Assembly (NCBI GenBank): GCA_964626735.1
Contig: CAZVIJ010000002.1
Coordinates: 1 to 64,000, forward strand
Length of the DNA stretch: 64,000 nt
Source of the DNA: CAZVIJ01 sp964626735
Lineage (GTDB): Bacteria > Patescibacteriota > Dojkabacteria > JAOAGR01
Direction: 5' to 3'
The position numbers and the translations under genes are program-made. This document shows positions 1 to 8,490 of this stretch, piece after piece. Within the stretch, counting starts at the first letter, position 1. Each line of letters starts with the position of its first letter. The notes under the pieces were generated by a model. That model was not told the DNA's origin and made no database searches. It was given only the letters and a program-made list of their open reading frames with translations.

Positions 1-879
1 CTCTTTCTTGATGTTCTTAACCGACTGTTTGAACGAAATAAAGATAAACTGGCCAGGTTTGAGTTCGACTGCGCCATCGATTGGATAGAGGTAAAGCTCG
101 ATAACATCACCAAGTTGACGCACTACTTCGACATGGGCATCAAAGTGGCGTTCGAAAATCGTATAGAAAAGCAACTTATAGAGATACGCCACGGTGCCGA
201 GACACCAGAAAACGAAAATAACCGTGCGGTATGGCGTAAAGTCGGCGTATGCCGGCTGAACAACCCAGGCATGTATTCCTCCGAGAATAAAGGCTGCCCC
301 CATGAGCTTATGCGTCCATAACCATAGTTTATAGGGGATGCGGATCCAGATCGTCAAAAGCACCAATGCGGTAAACAGCATGAGCGCCAAGAGACCATAC
401 GTATAGGGCAAATATCTGAAAGGAACCAGGTAGAGCAACAGCATTTGTGTCTTGAATTTCGCATCGATCAATTGCATCAGCAAATGCATCCAAATCATGG
501 TGAATCCAACTCTGCCCGCTAGATTATGCACTTTATACGCTTTGTCCAATCCACCGAACAGCTTCTCTACAAATCGTAGCCGTGTCGCTACGATAAAATC
601 CACGCTGAATAATACTACCGCAATCTGGCTCTCGAAATCGGATAGCATGACGATCGGACTTTTCAGCAATGTCGGAATCCCTTTCGTAACGTATATAAAG
701 TATTGGTAGAAAAAATATCCGTGTACCGAAAGAATCAATATAAACAGGTATCCGACGAGCATGGCTCCGATAGTCGACATCCAGCCCCTTCCTGCTTTAG
801 TAAAATATCCCTCAGGATACAATATATTTGTTATTGGCTTTAGATATACGCTTGAACTTGGTGCGCTTGCGGCACTCAT
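1..879 (-). CDS. Ferric-reductase-like transmembrane protein, 3' partial
   Basis: The frame is open from ATG at 879 to the window edge, giving 293 codons with the C-terminus missing. Several hydrophobic segments follow a short N-terminal tail. Histidines lie in paired helices (KVHNLAGRVGF...WMH, then WTHKLMGAAFILGGIH), the arrangement used for haem ligands in the ferric reductase/NADPH oxidase membrane domain. The last readable part, ending in GQFIFISFK, looks like the start of the FAD-binding domain of that family. Inferred role: transmembrane electron transfer from a cytoplasmic flavin to metal or oxygen. The start is supported by AGAGGT seven bases upstream. The NAD-binding half is outside the window, so completeness is unknown. 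Confidence 0.72.
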   Translation of the reverse strand, partial: MSAASAPSSSVYLKPITNILYPEGYFTKAGRGWMSTIGAMLVGYLFILILSVHGYFFYQYFIYVTKGIPTLLKSPIVMLSDFESQIAVVLFSVDFIVATRLRFVEKLFGGLDKAYKVHNLAGRVGFTMIWMHLLMQLIDAKFKTQMLLLYLVPFRYLPYTYGLLALMLFTALVLLTIWIRIPYKLWLWTHKLMGAAFILGGIHAWVVQPAYADFTPYRTVIFVFWCLGTVAYLYKLLFYTIFERHFDAHVEVVRQLGDVIELYLYPIDGAVELKPGQFIFISFKQSVKNIKKE

Positions 880-886
880 AATTGAT

Positions 887-892
887 ACCTCT
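887..892 (-). promoter_or_regulatory. Shine-Dalgarno site of the ferric-reductase-like gene
   Basis: AGAGGT lies 7 nt before the ATG at 879, with a possible -10 (TATTAT, 902-907) upstream. It is one of the few clear ribosome-binding sites here. Confidence 0.5.
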
Positions 893-1051
893 ATTCTTCT
901 GATAATATCTGGAGTTCAGGTTGCGTTCAACTTTCCGTGATCACTGTCACACCTATATCATCAGCCACAGTGATTAATCTAGTGTATTTAACCAACGACT
1001 ATACTAGTAGAGTTATATATCCATGACATAGATTCTTGGATATATTTTTTA

Positions 1052-1057
1052 TATACT
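1052..1057 (+). promoter_or_regulatory. -10 box TATACT
   Basis: It ends 10 nt before the ATG at 1068. The short leader contains TAGGA, which could act as a weak ribosome-binding site. Confidence 0.45.
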
Positions 1058-1067
1058 CCTTAGGAAA

Positions 1068-2135
1068 ATGTCACAACAATTAGATCTTTCTCATATTTAC
1101 GATCTCGAGCAAAGATACGACACCCACCCGCCAAAAGTAGCCGGGCTCCCCGTAATACGTCCTGCGAATTTCGAAGCATTGTTCCAGCAGGCAGAGCAAG
1201 CATACGCGAGGCAAGCCGGAATCACCTTAGGCACTCCAACATGGATTGGAAGGGAAGCATCACTGCTTCTTATCGAGAATCCTATACGAGCCAAACAATA
1301 TCTCGACAAGAACGCAGAACTCGTATTACGCGCTCCTCGAGCGTTTTCTTTTTATGATCTAAAAGAGCACGAATATATGAAAAGGCTCGATGCCGACTCC
1401 GGTGATCCGCTCTACAACATCACGGCCATGTTCACCATCGGCCCTTTGGTGACCAATAGCGTTATGCTCGCTCCATTCCCCGCGCTAGGGCCGGATGGGG
1501 CACTTTACGAACGATTACAGGCGCACCACCATATCGATCCGAAACATATGCTTTTCCTCTTGGAGATGAGCAAGCATGGTGCCGTCGTCTATTCGAACGG
1601 CATGACGAACAGCCTCAAGCATGCACATTGGATGACGATGCGCGATGTACAGGAAGGCCATATGCTGGCTCTCTCAAAAGCAATCAAGTTGGGACATTAC
1701 AATGCAAACGAAGTTAATATATATACGACTCAAGCTGGTTCTAATGTAATGCTTCCGGCTATGGTATCGAACGACCCTGATGAACTACTTCATCTTATGC
1801 GATCAAACCGTGCTCAAAATTACGGATGCGATCTCATTTTCGCCCAAGGACAAGGCGTCATATTCCCGAGAGAAATTAGTGGCGATGCCCTACGCCATAC
1901 CGCATTCTACTTCATGCATCTTGGGTTGAATTGGCCATGGCGTCCATCCGGTGGCGAGTTTACCGGTACGCTCCTTCGCCAGGAATTCGTGGAGGTTCAT
2001 GACCGGGAAACGCTAACCGTAGCGGGTAATGCCATGAGTGCCGATGACTTCATTGTCGAAATCTGGAACCGCGGGCTCGCTCTCAACTCGTCATCTTCGA
2101 AAATAAAGGAACTGCGTGCGAAGGCAAATGCATAG
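1068..2135 (+). CDS. Hypothetical soluble protein, 355 aa
   Basis: I do not recognise the family. The protein has no signal peptide and no membrane segment. The central part is rich in histidine and methionine (HHHIDPKHM around residue 155, HAHWMTMRD around 190), followed by an aromatic stretch (FMHLGLNWPWRPSGGEF) near residue 290. The C-terminus is charged and probably helical. A strong terminator hairpin directly follows the stop, so it is probably a single-gene transcript. Codon use looks like its neighbours. Confidence 0.8.
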   Translation: MSQQLDLSHIYDLEQRYDTHPPKVAGLPVIRPANFEALFQQAEQAYARQAGITLGTPTWIGREASLLLIENPIRAKQYLDKNAELVLRAPRAFSFYDLKEHEYMKRLDADSGDPLYNITAMFTIGPLVTNSVMLAPFPALGPDGALYERLQAHHHIDPKHMLFLLEMSKHGAVVYSNGMTNSLKHAHWMTMRDVQEGHMLALSKAIKLGHYNANEVNIYTTQAGSNVMLPAMVSNDPDELLHLMRSNRAQNYGCDLIFAQGQGVIFPREISGDALRHTAFYFMHLGLNWPWRPSGGEFTGTLLRQEFVEVHDRETLTVAGNAMSADDFIVEIWNRGLALNSSSSKIKELRAKANA

Positions 2136-2142
2136 GATTTAC

Positions 2143-2175
2143 GGAAGAAGGATATTTTATCTTACTCCTTCTTCC
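2143..2175 (+). terminator. Intrinsic terminator
   Basis: A perfect 10-bp stem (GGAAGAAGGA / TCCTTCTTCC) with a 13-nt AT-rich loop is followed by an A/T-rich tract. It starts 7 nt after the stop codon at 2135. Confidence 0.8.
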
Positions 2176-2330
2176 TAAAATTTTATATTTTTAGCCCGTA
2201 TATATTGAAAACTGAGAAAAACAGCAGATCATAGCTGAGATTATGATTTGCATTCATGCGCTCGACGCCTGGCATTGCTCCGATAGCAACAGTCGGCCAG
2301 GATGTAATGTGAAACCTACTAATCTTATAT

Positions 2331-3451
2331 ATGTTCATGTCATTGATGGTTCTGATGAACCCCTTGATATCGCTTCTGACCCTCGCTTTGCTCGTTTCCG
2401 GTTTGTACATCGGGTACGGGTGGTATAAGGCTTGGTTTGTCGGAACGCAGTATATCATCGCAAGCGCGCTGCTTTTGCTTTTCACCTTCTTTGGAAAGTA
2501 TCTCGTTTTATGGGTGCTCTCGCTCGTCAAGAAGCAAGAACCGCCACTATCGCCCGAACAAATCGGCAATCCCAAAACAATGGAACTTCGCGACGGTACC
2601 AAGATTTACACTGAACAGAATACCGTAAATGACCGAGATACGGTTATTCTTGTCCATGGATGGGGCCTCGACCATACTATCTGGAAATACTTTGCCGACT
2701 ATTCGGGTAATGCGAACAATTTGGTTGTCTTCGATCTCGCAGGGCAAGGCAAATCATCGCGTTCATCGAGAAACGATTATTCTCTAGGAAAATACGCCGA
2801 TGATCTCAAGGAGCTGCTCGATGCAACCCCCTCCCCGGTAACGCTTGTCGGCCACAGTATCGGGGGCATGATAATCTTGACGTTTTGTAAGGCCTACCCG
2901 GAATATCTCAAGCGCAAAGTAAAAAAAATCGTACTCGTACATACCACCTATACCGACCCGACAAAGACTTCTCTTTTCTCGGGGCTAGTACATGCGTTAA
3001 AAACCCCACTCCTGGTGCCACTCAATTATTTGAGCATCGTAGCCGCTCCCATAGCTAAGATCAATAACTGGCTCAATTATCGAAATGGGATGCTTCATGT
3101 CCTCACTGCTATTTTCGGGTTCGGGGGGAGCGAAACGGTGCAGCAAATCGATTACATTGCGAAGTTTCTCTACNNNNNNNNNNTCTCTACACCGCGAGCC
3201 CGTCTGTTAACGCGAGGGGTACGCTTGCTATGTTCAATTACGATGCATACCATTCGCTTAGCAAAATCGACATTCCCGTATTGGTGGTCACGGGAGATAA
3301 AGATAAGCTTACCAAAAAAGAAGCAGGCCTGTTTATCCAGAAGAACATATCGGGCGCTCAGTTGCTGGCTCTCACTGAAGCCGGACATATGGGATTTTTC
3401 GAAAAGCATGACGAGTTCAATGCGAAAATACTCGATTTCATCCGCGCTTAA
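2331..3451 (+). CDS. Membrane-anchored alpha/beta hydrolase, interrupted by an assembly gap
   Basis: The N-terminus carries two hydrophobic segments (about residues 5-30 and 38-62), then an alpha/beta-hydrolase fold: the oxyanion segment VHGWGLDHTIW, the nucleophile elbow GHSIGG, the acid region VVTGDKDKL and the catalytic His in EAGHMGFF. Ten N at 3174-3183 throw the downstream part into another frame. TCTCTAC occurs on both sides of the N run. Merging the two copies removes 17 nt and restores one frame of about 367 aa reading KFLYTASP across the join. I therefore treat the break as an assembly artefact. The substrate is unknown and several start codons (2331, 2337, 2346) are possible. Confidence 0.8.
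3174..3183. other. Assembly gap (10 N), probably spurious
   Basis: TCTCTAC at 3167-3173 is repeated at 3184-3190, which suggests two contigs that overlap and were not merged. Confidence 0.85.
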
Positions 3452-3483
3452 GCGGAAGCTGCCAATAATTAAAGTCAATCGGG

Positions 3484-4089
3484 TTATTTGGCGTAGTCGT
3501 TCAGGTAGTTATAGATCGTTTGCCTCGTCGTCCCCAGTATTTGAGAAATCGTTGTAATAGAACTCCTCAGGTTAAGAAGCCCGATTGATTTGAGATGGTG
3601 CACGATGGCTTTTTTCTCTTGCGTGCTTAAGTTGAAAATCGCCAGGTTGTTTCTGAAGCAGTAATTTTCGATTGCCTCACGAAGTCTTTCGATCGATACA
3701 TTCTCTTCTTGCGTCACGCCCTGTTCGGGAGAAACAGTAATTAAGCGGTTGATGATCGAATTAGCGATATGCAATTGGGTTATGTCGAAGTTAAGCTCGA
3801 GCACCGAATGAATTTTGTTCGTCGTGTTTCGAAGACCTATTTGCATCGTCTTGATCTTGATGCCTTGGGGCAACGATTTCACGACGATTTTCTTTTCGCT
3901 ATTTTCAAACTTATACTCGTCGAAATGGCAGACCTCGCCTTCCTTGACCCCGGAAAGAGGATTATGGACATCGATGACAAGCATCTTGTCTTCATGGACT
4001 TCGTACATGACTATTTCGACGTGTGGAGCAAAGAAGTCAGCCAAACTTCGGGATAATTTATTGATTTCCAGTACATCGAACCTATCCAC
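3484..4089 (-). CDS. YheO/DauR-type transcriptional regulator
   Basis: The 201-aa protein has an N-terminal YheO-like PAS domain (residues 1-115, with features such as VMYEVHEDKMLVIDVHNPLSG). A C-terminal helix-turn-helix follows (about 155-200: EKKAIVHHLKSIGLL...ISQILGTTRQTIYNYL), which matches the HTH_22 pattern of DauR-like regulators. Family knowledge suggests a ligand- or metabolite-sensing DNA-binding protein. The start is GTG at 4089, with TATCAT 9 nt upstream (plus coordinates 4099-4104). It is divergent from the PAS-domain gene at 4162, and the 72-bp space between them could hold a shared operator. Confidence 0.82.
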   Translation of the reverse strand: MDRFDVLEINKLSRSLADFFAPHVEIVMYEVHEDKMLVIDVHNPLSGVKEGEVCHFDEYKFENSEKKIVVKSLPQGIKIKTMQIGLRNTTNKIHSVLELNFDITQLHIANSIINRLITVSPEQGVTQEENVSIERLREAIENYCFRNNLAIFNLSTQEKKAIVHHLKSIGLLNLRSSITTISQILGTTRQTIYNYLNDYAK

Positions 4090-4141
4090 AACTGAATGAT
4101 GATACTACACCTTTAGGTATTTTTACATTCCAAATGCTCAA

Positions 4142-4150
4142 TGATATTAT
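4142..4150 (+). promoter_or_regulatory. Extended -10 TGATATTAT
   Basis: It ends 11 nt before ATG 4162 and overlaps the upstream ATG at 4141. A transcript from it would exclude that ATG, so I place the start at 4162. Confidence 0.5.
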
Positions 4151-4161
4151 TGTTGCATTGT

Positions 4162-4995
4162 ATGGATGAAGAACTCTATAAGCTACTTTTGGATTCCTTC
4201 CACTTCGCGGTTATCTTCATTAAGATAGAAGACATCGATACGAACCGATTTCGAATTATCTATACCAGTAAGCAGTATCTCACCGTTATGAATCGCGACC
4301 CCGACAAAACATTCGGGAAGCTTGTCGATGAAGTAGTTTCGGAAGCGAACTTGCAGCAAGTTTTCGAACAATATAGGAGAGCGATTGCAACGAAGCAAAC
4401 GGTGCCGTATATCCATTTCGCACCGATGCCGGACAAAGTAAAGATTTTCGAGACAAAAATGATCCCCTGCCTAGGCGACGGTGAAAATGTTACCCATATC
4501 CTCGTGATGGCGAAAGAAATAACCGACGATTATCTTGCCGAAGAGGAATTTAAAGCCAAACACAAATGGTACGAAACACTCACGAGCAGCATGGCTGATG
4601 TCGTTACCGAAATAGATTCCTACGGGATAATCCATTTCGCCTCAGATTCCTGCCCGAAGGTATTGGGTTATACGGTGGAAGAGCTTATCGGCAAGAATGC
4701 CTGGGATTTCATCCATAACGACGATATCGAAGAGTTGAAAAAGATGTCGGTTGATAAAACCCTGGAAGATAAGACAATCGTAACGACATACCGGTTCCGC
4801 AAGAAGAGCGGCGTGTACGTATGGCTCGAAACAACAACAAGGAAGATCCCGATCGGCGCTGCTGAGTACGGTTTCATCTGCGTATCCCGCGATGTATCGG
4901 ATCGAAAACATGTACAAGATGAGCTGCAAAGAAAGCTTGAAGAAATCGAGAACCTTAGGAAGAAATTGATTGAAGATGCGTTCAACAGATCATGA
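4162..4995 (+). CDS. Double PAS-domain sensor without output domain
   Basis: Starting at MDEELYKLL, the protein is 277 aa. It holds a divergent PAS domain (about 1-130), a second clear PAS/PAC unit (about 135-250: DVVTEIDSYGIIHFASDS, VLGYTVEELIG, VYVWLETTTRKI, GFICVSRDVSDRK) and a C-terminal coiled-coil of about 25 residues. No histidine kinase, GGDEF or HTH domain is present, so it may act as a partner protein. Its divergent neighbour is a PAS-containing regulator, which makes a sensory pair plausible (inference). Its end overlaps the end of the ATPase gene by 6 bp. Confidence 0.8.
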   Translation: MDEELYKLLLDSFHFAVIFIKIEDIDTNRFRIIYTSKQYLTVMNRDPDKTFGKLVDEVVSEANLQQVFEQYRRAIATKQTVPYIHFAPMPDKVKIFETKMIPCLGDGENVTHILVMAKEITDDYLAEEEFKAKHKWYETLTSSMADVVTEIDSYGIIHFASDSCPKVLGYTVEELIGKNAWDFIHNDDIEELKKMSVDKTLEDKTIVTTYRFRKKSGVYVWLETTTRKIPIGAAEYGFICVSRDVSDRKHVQDELQRKLEEIENLRKKLIEDAFNRS

Positions 4996-6795
4996 TGATC
5001 GTGATTTCGTAAGCCTGCTGGTTCGTAAGGCATTGAGAATCACGGCAACATCGATTATCTCTTGTGTTATTGCCCCAGCAATAGGTGGAATAAACCCGAG
5101 CGAGGCGAAGACCATGCCGAGCGAACTCAATCCAATACCGAAAAGTATGCTCTGCAACGCAATCGAAATTGTTTTTTTCGAGAGCACCAGTGATGTTAGC
5201 ACCGATCGCAAGTCGCCTCCGAGCAAAATGATATCGGCTGCTTCTGTCGATGCGGTCTGATCCTGATGCGAGAATACGAATCCAACATCAGCCTGGGCAA
5301 GCGCCGGAGCGTCATTGATACCGTCGCCGACCATGCCGACTGTTTTACCCTCAGCTTTCATCGTTTTGATCCCCGATAGTTTGTCTTCAGGGGAACATTC
5401 TGCTTGGTACGGAATAACAGTCTTAATTTTCGAGAGCAGACTTCGTACGGCAGATTCCTTATCGCCGGTGAAGATTCTCGATTCGATCCCGAGCTTTCCG
5501 AGCTCGGCAAAGATATTGTCGATATCCTCCTTTACTTGATCGACAAACTGGATGCTCGCTATCAGTTGCCCGTTGCTGCTTAACTCCACCGACATTCCAC
5601 CACCGTCTTTGCATTTCGCGAGCGTATACGGTGTTTCATCAACTACACCCGTAATGCCGACGCCAACGATCTCTTTTATGCCCTGTGCCGATTTTCTCGG
5701 AAGCCTTCGCTCGATAGTTTCGGCAACGATCGCTTTAGCAAGCGGATGTAGCGAACTCGACTCGATCGCATCTGCAATTTGGAGAACCGATACTTCGGTG
5801 TAAGTGCTATCGTGAATCAAGATAGACTCGATTGTTGGTTTTCCGAGGGTTATCGTACCGGTCTTATCGAAAACCAAGGCATTCAGCTTCGAGACGACCT
5901 CCAACGCCGAGAGGCGTTTTACAATAATCCGTTCCCGTGCCGCCGAGCTGACACCTCCCATTAAGGCGATCGGCGTCGCTAGTATTAAGGGGCATGGTGT
6001 AGCGATCACGAGTACTGCTAAAACGCGATGCAAATCGTGCGTAAATAGGAAAGTCGCGAGTGAGATACCGAGCGTCACGAGCGTGAACCATCCGCTATAT
6101 CTATCGGCCAACCGAATGAAGGGACTCTTATCTTGCTGAGCTGATTGGACGAGCTCTATGATCTTGCTGTATGTCGAGTCTTTATCTTCCTTCGTAACTT
6201 CAACGACCATTGGATCTCCGACGTTTACCGTTCCGCTTCGCACCAGGGCTCCGCTTCGTATTTCGACTTCGTACGGCTCTCCGGTTAGGGACGACTGGTC
6301 AACGAACGCCGCTTCACTCACAAGCGAGCCATCGAGTGGGATTACTTCTCCTTTTCTGACAAATATCTTTTCCCCTATTGCAACCTCGTTGATTTTGACC
6401 TGACTGCTTTGTTTCCCGTTCTCATACAAGAACACGGTGTCGGGGATCCTGCTTGTCAATAACGATAATGCCTGTTTGGCCTTAATCATCCCATATTCCT
6501 CAAGTGTATTGCCGCCCGACAGCATCAAGACGATAACTGCCGCAGCGAGGTACTCGCCGGAAACTAAGCCGACTAGGATTGCGAGAATTGCGATATAGTC
6601 GAGCGCGATATCGGCATGAGTAATTTTCTCATAGGTTTCCTTAACCAACGGTATCGCACCGATAACGATTCCAAAGAACAATACGTAATGGGCGGCATTG
6701 ATTCCCGAGAAACGCATCGCAAGGTACAGGACGATCGATACAAAGACGGAGAACGGTATCTTAAATATGGCGAGTAAATTCAAAAATGTATTCAC
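4990..6795 (-). CDS. Heavy-metal translocating P-type ATPase (P1B)
   Basis: All core motifs are present in 601 aa: actuator loop SSLTGEPYE, metal-site helix ATPCPLILATP, phosphorylation site DKTGTIT, the P1B His-Pro element SSLHPLAKA and hinge GDGINDAPALAQADVG. There is no N-terminal metal-binding domain, and the protein is short for the family, which usually exceeds 650 aa. PCP in place of the common CPC or SPC makes metal specificity uncertain. Expected function is ATP-driven export of a transition-metal cation. The start is GTG at 6795, with TATGAT 5 nt upstream. Confidence 0.9.
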   Translation of the reverse strand: MNTFLNLLAIFKIPFSVFVSIVLYLAMRFSGINAAHYVLFFGIVIGAIPLVKETYEKITHADIALDYIAILAILVGLVSGEYLAAAVIVLMLSGGNTLEEYGMIKAKQALSLLTSRIPDTVFLYENGKQSSQVKINEVAIGEKIFVRKGEVIPLDGSLVSEAAFVDQSSLTGEPYEVEIRSGALVRSGTVNVGDPMVVEVTKEDKDSTYSKIIELVQSAQQDKSPFIRLADRYSGWFTLVTLGISLATFLFTHDLHRVLAVLVIATPCPLILATPIALMGGVSSAARERIIVKRLSALEVVSKLNALVFDKTGTITLGKPTIESILIHDSTYTEVSVLQIADAIESSSLHPLAKAIVAETIERRLPRKSAQGIKEIVGVGITGVVDETPYTLAKCKDGGGMSVELSSNGQLIASIQFVDQVKEDIDNIFAELGKLGIESRIFTGDKESAVRSLLSKIKTVIPYQAECSPEDKLSGIKTMKAEGKTVGMVGDGINDAPALAQADVGFVFSHQDQTASTEAADIILLGGDLRSVLTSLVLSKKTISIALQSILFGIGLSSLGMVFASLGFIPPIAGAITQEIIDVAVILNALRTSRLTKSRSS

Positions 6796-6800
6796 GCCAC

Positions 6801-6806
6801 ATCATA
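6801..6806 (-). promoter_or_regulatory. -10 box TATGAT
   Basis: It ends 5 nt before the GTG start at 6795; no Shine-Dalgarno is visible. Confidence 0.5.
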
Positions 6807-6828
6807 TATATCCTTCAGGAAGTTTGCA

Positions 6829-8433
6829 TCAGGGATCCGTCTTGTTGAGACTATCGATGCGGGCAAGGATGCCGTGCGCTGATGTGATATCCGATCCTAT
6901 TCCCGAGCAGCTGTCGCAATTTGCCGTGAAATCGAGATCGTACAATTGTTCGAACGTGGGATTGTTGATGGAAGGCAGGACACTGGTAAATTGCGGATTC
7001 CGTTCGGTGCTGTTCGGGATCTTGTCCATATTACCGAGAGGGCTGTATTGTATGATGCGCTCTATCGATTCGAAAGCATCCTTATTGTTGAAGTAGCCGT
7101 TGATGAATATTGAGTCGCGAAGGGTATGGCGAGATCCGCTCACGTCAAATCCGTGATTTGGACTATCGGTATTTTGCTCGTTGGTAAGGTAGGAGGTGAT
7201 ATTGCTGATATTCCAATTGCTCGGGGTAGCATTGTCTGAATTTGCCCGTGCACCGTTTATCGTATGCTGCAATGGATTCAAAAACAGATTATTTTTAACC
7301 GTAACCGTATCGAAACTCGCTTTCTTATCGTCTCCAGGATAAATGGCTTGAGACAAAAGCGGCCCCCAAACCACATTTTCCACCGTTAGCCTGCTTTGGC
7401 GCAGCCCTCCTCCCCATATTTGCAATCCATCGACATGAGTACAGTCGGTCTCAGGCTTTTCCGCCCCGGTATTGAACGGGTAGCCTCGGTATGCCGGATG
7501 GTTCCTTCGGTTATACAGCCACGAGTCCTTTACCGTAATATCGGCTAGTGCCGCATGGCTATTGTCGTTTTGCACCCCGGTATAACCGTCCTGGATTTGA
7601 TCCTGCCCGTTATCGTGCACGAGCAGCCGTTCCAAGGTAAGCTTCGTTCCTGCGATACTGATTCCCGGCGAATCGGTGCGATATCCCTTTTCCGAGGTTT
7701 TAATCGTACCGTTATCAAAAACCTCAAGGTTCCTTAGGGTAATGTCGTGGGTATCGTCGCTTGCGACGGCAACTCCGATATTGTTCCCGTAAACCATGAT
7801 GCCGCTACGATGCACGCCATCGACTCGAACAAATTGATACGATGTCTTTTTGCGGTAATCGCCTATCGTAATGCCAATTTCGTTAGAAGAGCCGAGAGCT
7901 TCATACTGCGCTTGATTGCAGTACGGAAGCATAGAGCTTCTCCCGCCGAATATGACCGCCGTTCCGTTATGGCCTTTCTCGTCGGATAGCATAACCGTAA
8001 TCGGCGCATCGTGCGTGCCGCTTGCGCCTATGGTTAACGGCTTTCGGTACAGCATGCCGCATCCAAGTCCTGGGCGGGCGGAGTTGTGATTGTTGAAGTC
8101 GTATGCGGAATCGCATGCGTTTTCTCCTCCATCGAGGATAAGCGCGTCTCCCGGCTGAACAAGATTCCACTTGATTTGATCAAGTTCGTTCCATGCGGTT
8201 TTCCACGATAACCCGTCCGCATTATTTCCCCTTGGGGATATGTAATATTTTGTGCCTAGCGTGGTGATCTTGGGGAGCTTGGTATCGATCATCGAGGCAT
8301 TTTCTTTTCTCGAGGAGCGGTCCATGATCATGGTCATAATGCTTATGGCAAGACAAATGACGATGACCACATACATCGAGAGTTTTTTCCTAACTCGGTT
8401 GAGCTTGGAGCGAAGTGCTTTTGTTGATGGCAT
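6829..8433 (-). CDS. Membrane-anchored right-handed beta-helix protein
   Basis: The 534-aa protein has a basic N-terminus, one hydrophobic anchor (about residues 19-38) and then an extracellular domain. That domain opens with KYYISPRGNNADGLSWKTAW, the entry typical of parallel beta-helix (pectate-lyase-like, DUF1565-type) proteins. Short repeated rungs with Asn ladders follow (DITLRNLEVFDNGT, LTLERLLVHDNGQ, ITVKDSWLYN, FDTVTVKNNLFLNP). This fold is used by polysaccharide lyases and epimerases and by structural proteins. I see no catalytic signature that decides between them. Neighbouring large surface proteins suggest an envelope role. Confidence 0.75.
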   Translation of the reverse strand: MPSTKALRSKLNRVRKKLSMYVVIVICLAISIMTMIMDRSSRKENASMIDTKLPKITTLGTKYYISPRGNNADGLSWKTAWNELDQIKWNLVQPGDALILDGGENACDSAYDFNNHNSARPGLGCGMLYRKPLTIGASGTHDAPITVMLSDEKGHNGTAVIFGGRSSMLPYCNQAQYEALGSSNEIGITIGDYRKKTSYQFVRVDGVHRSGIMVYGNNIGVAVASDDTHDITLRNLEVFDNGTIKTSEKGYRTDSPGISIAGTKLTLERLLVHDNGQDQIQDGYTGVQNDNSHAALADITVKDSWLYNRRNHPAYRGYPFNTGAEKPETDCTHVDGLQIWGGGLRQSRLTVENVVWGPLLSQAIYPGDDKKASFDTVTVKNNLFLNPLQHTINGARANSDNATPSNWNISNITSYLTNEQNTDSPNHGFDVSGSRHTLRDSIFINGYFNNKDAFESIERIIQYSPLGNMDKIPNSTERNPQFTSVLPSINNPTFEQLYDLDFTANCDSCSGIGSDITSAHGILARIDSLNKTDP

Positions 8434-8490
8434 TGCCTACAAATAGAGTAACTCGGTTCTTATTTTACTACTTCTACAGAATGAATCCAA

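Noticed and set aside
880..1067. Possible regulatory RNA in the 188-bp space
   Set aside because: Only short TGATCA/AGTGAT repeats and A/T-rich promoter-like sequence are visible; no stable structure or conserved motif could be argued.
3170..3478. 102-aa minus-strand frame running into the N gap
   Set aside because: It is a shadow of the hydrolase C-terminus on the other strand.
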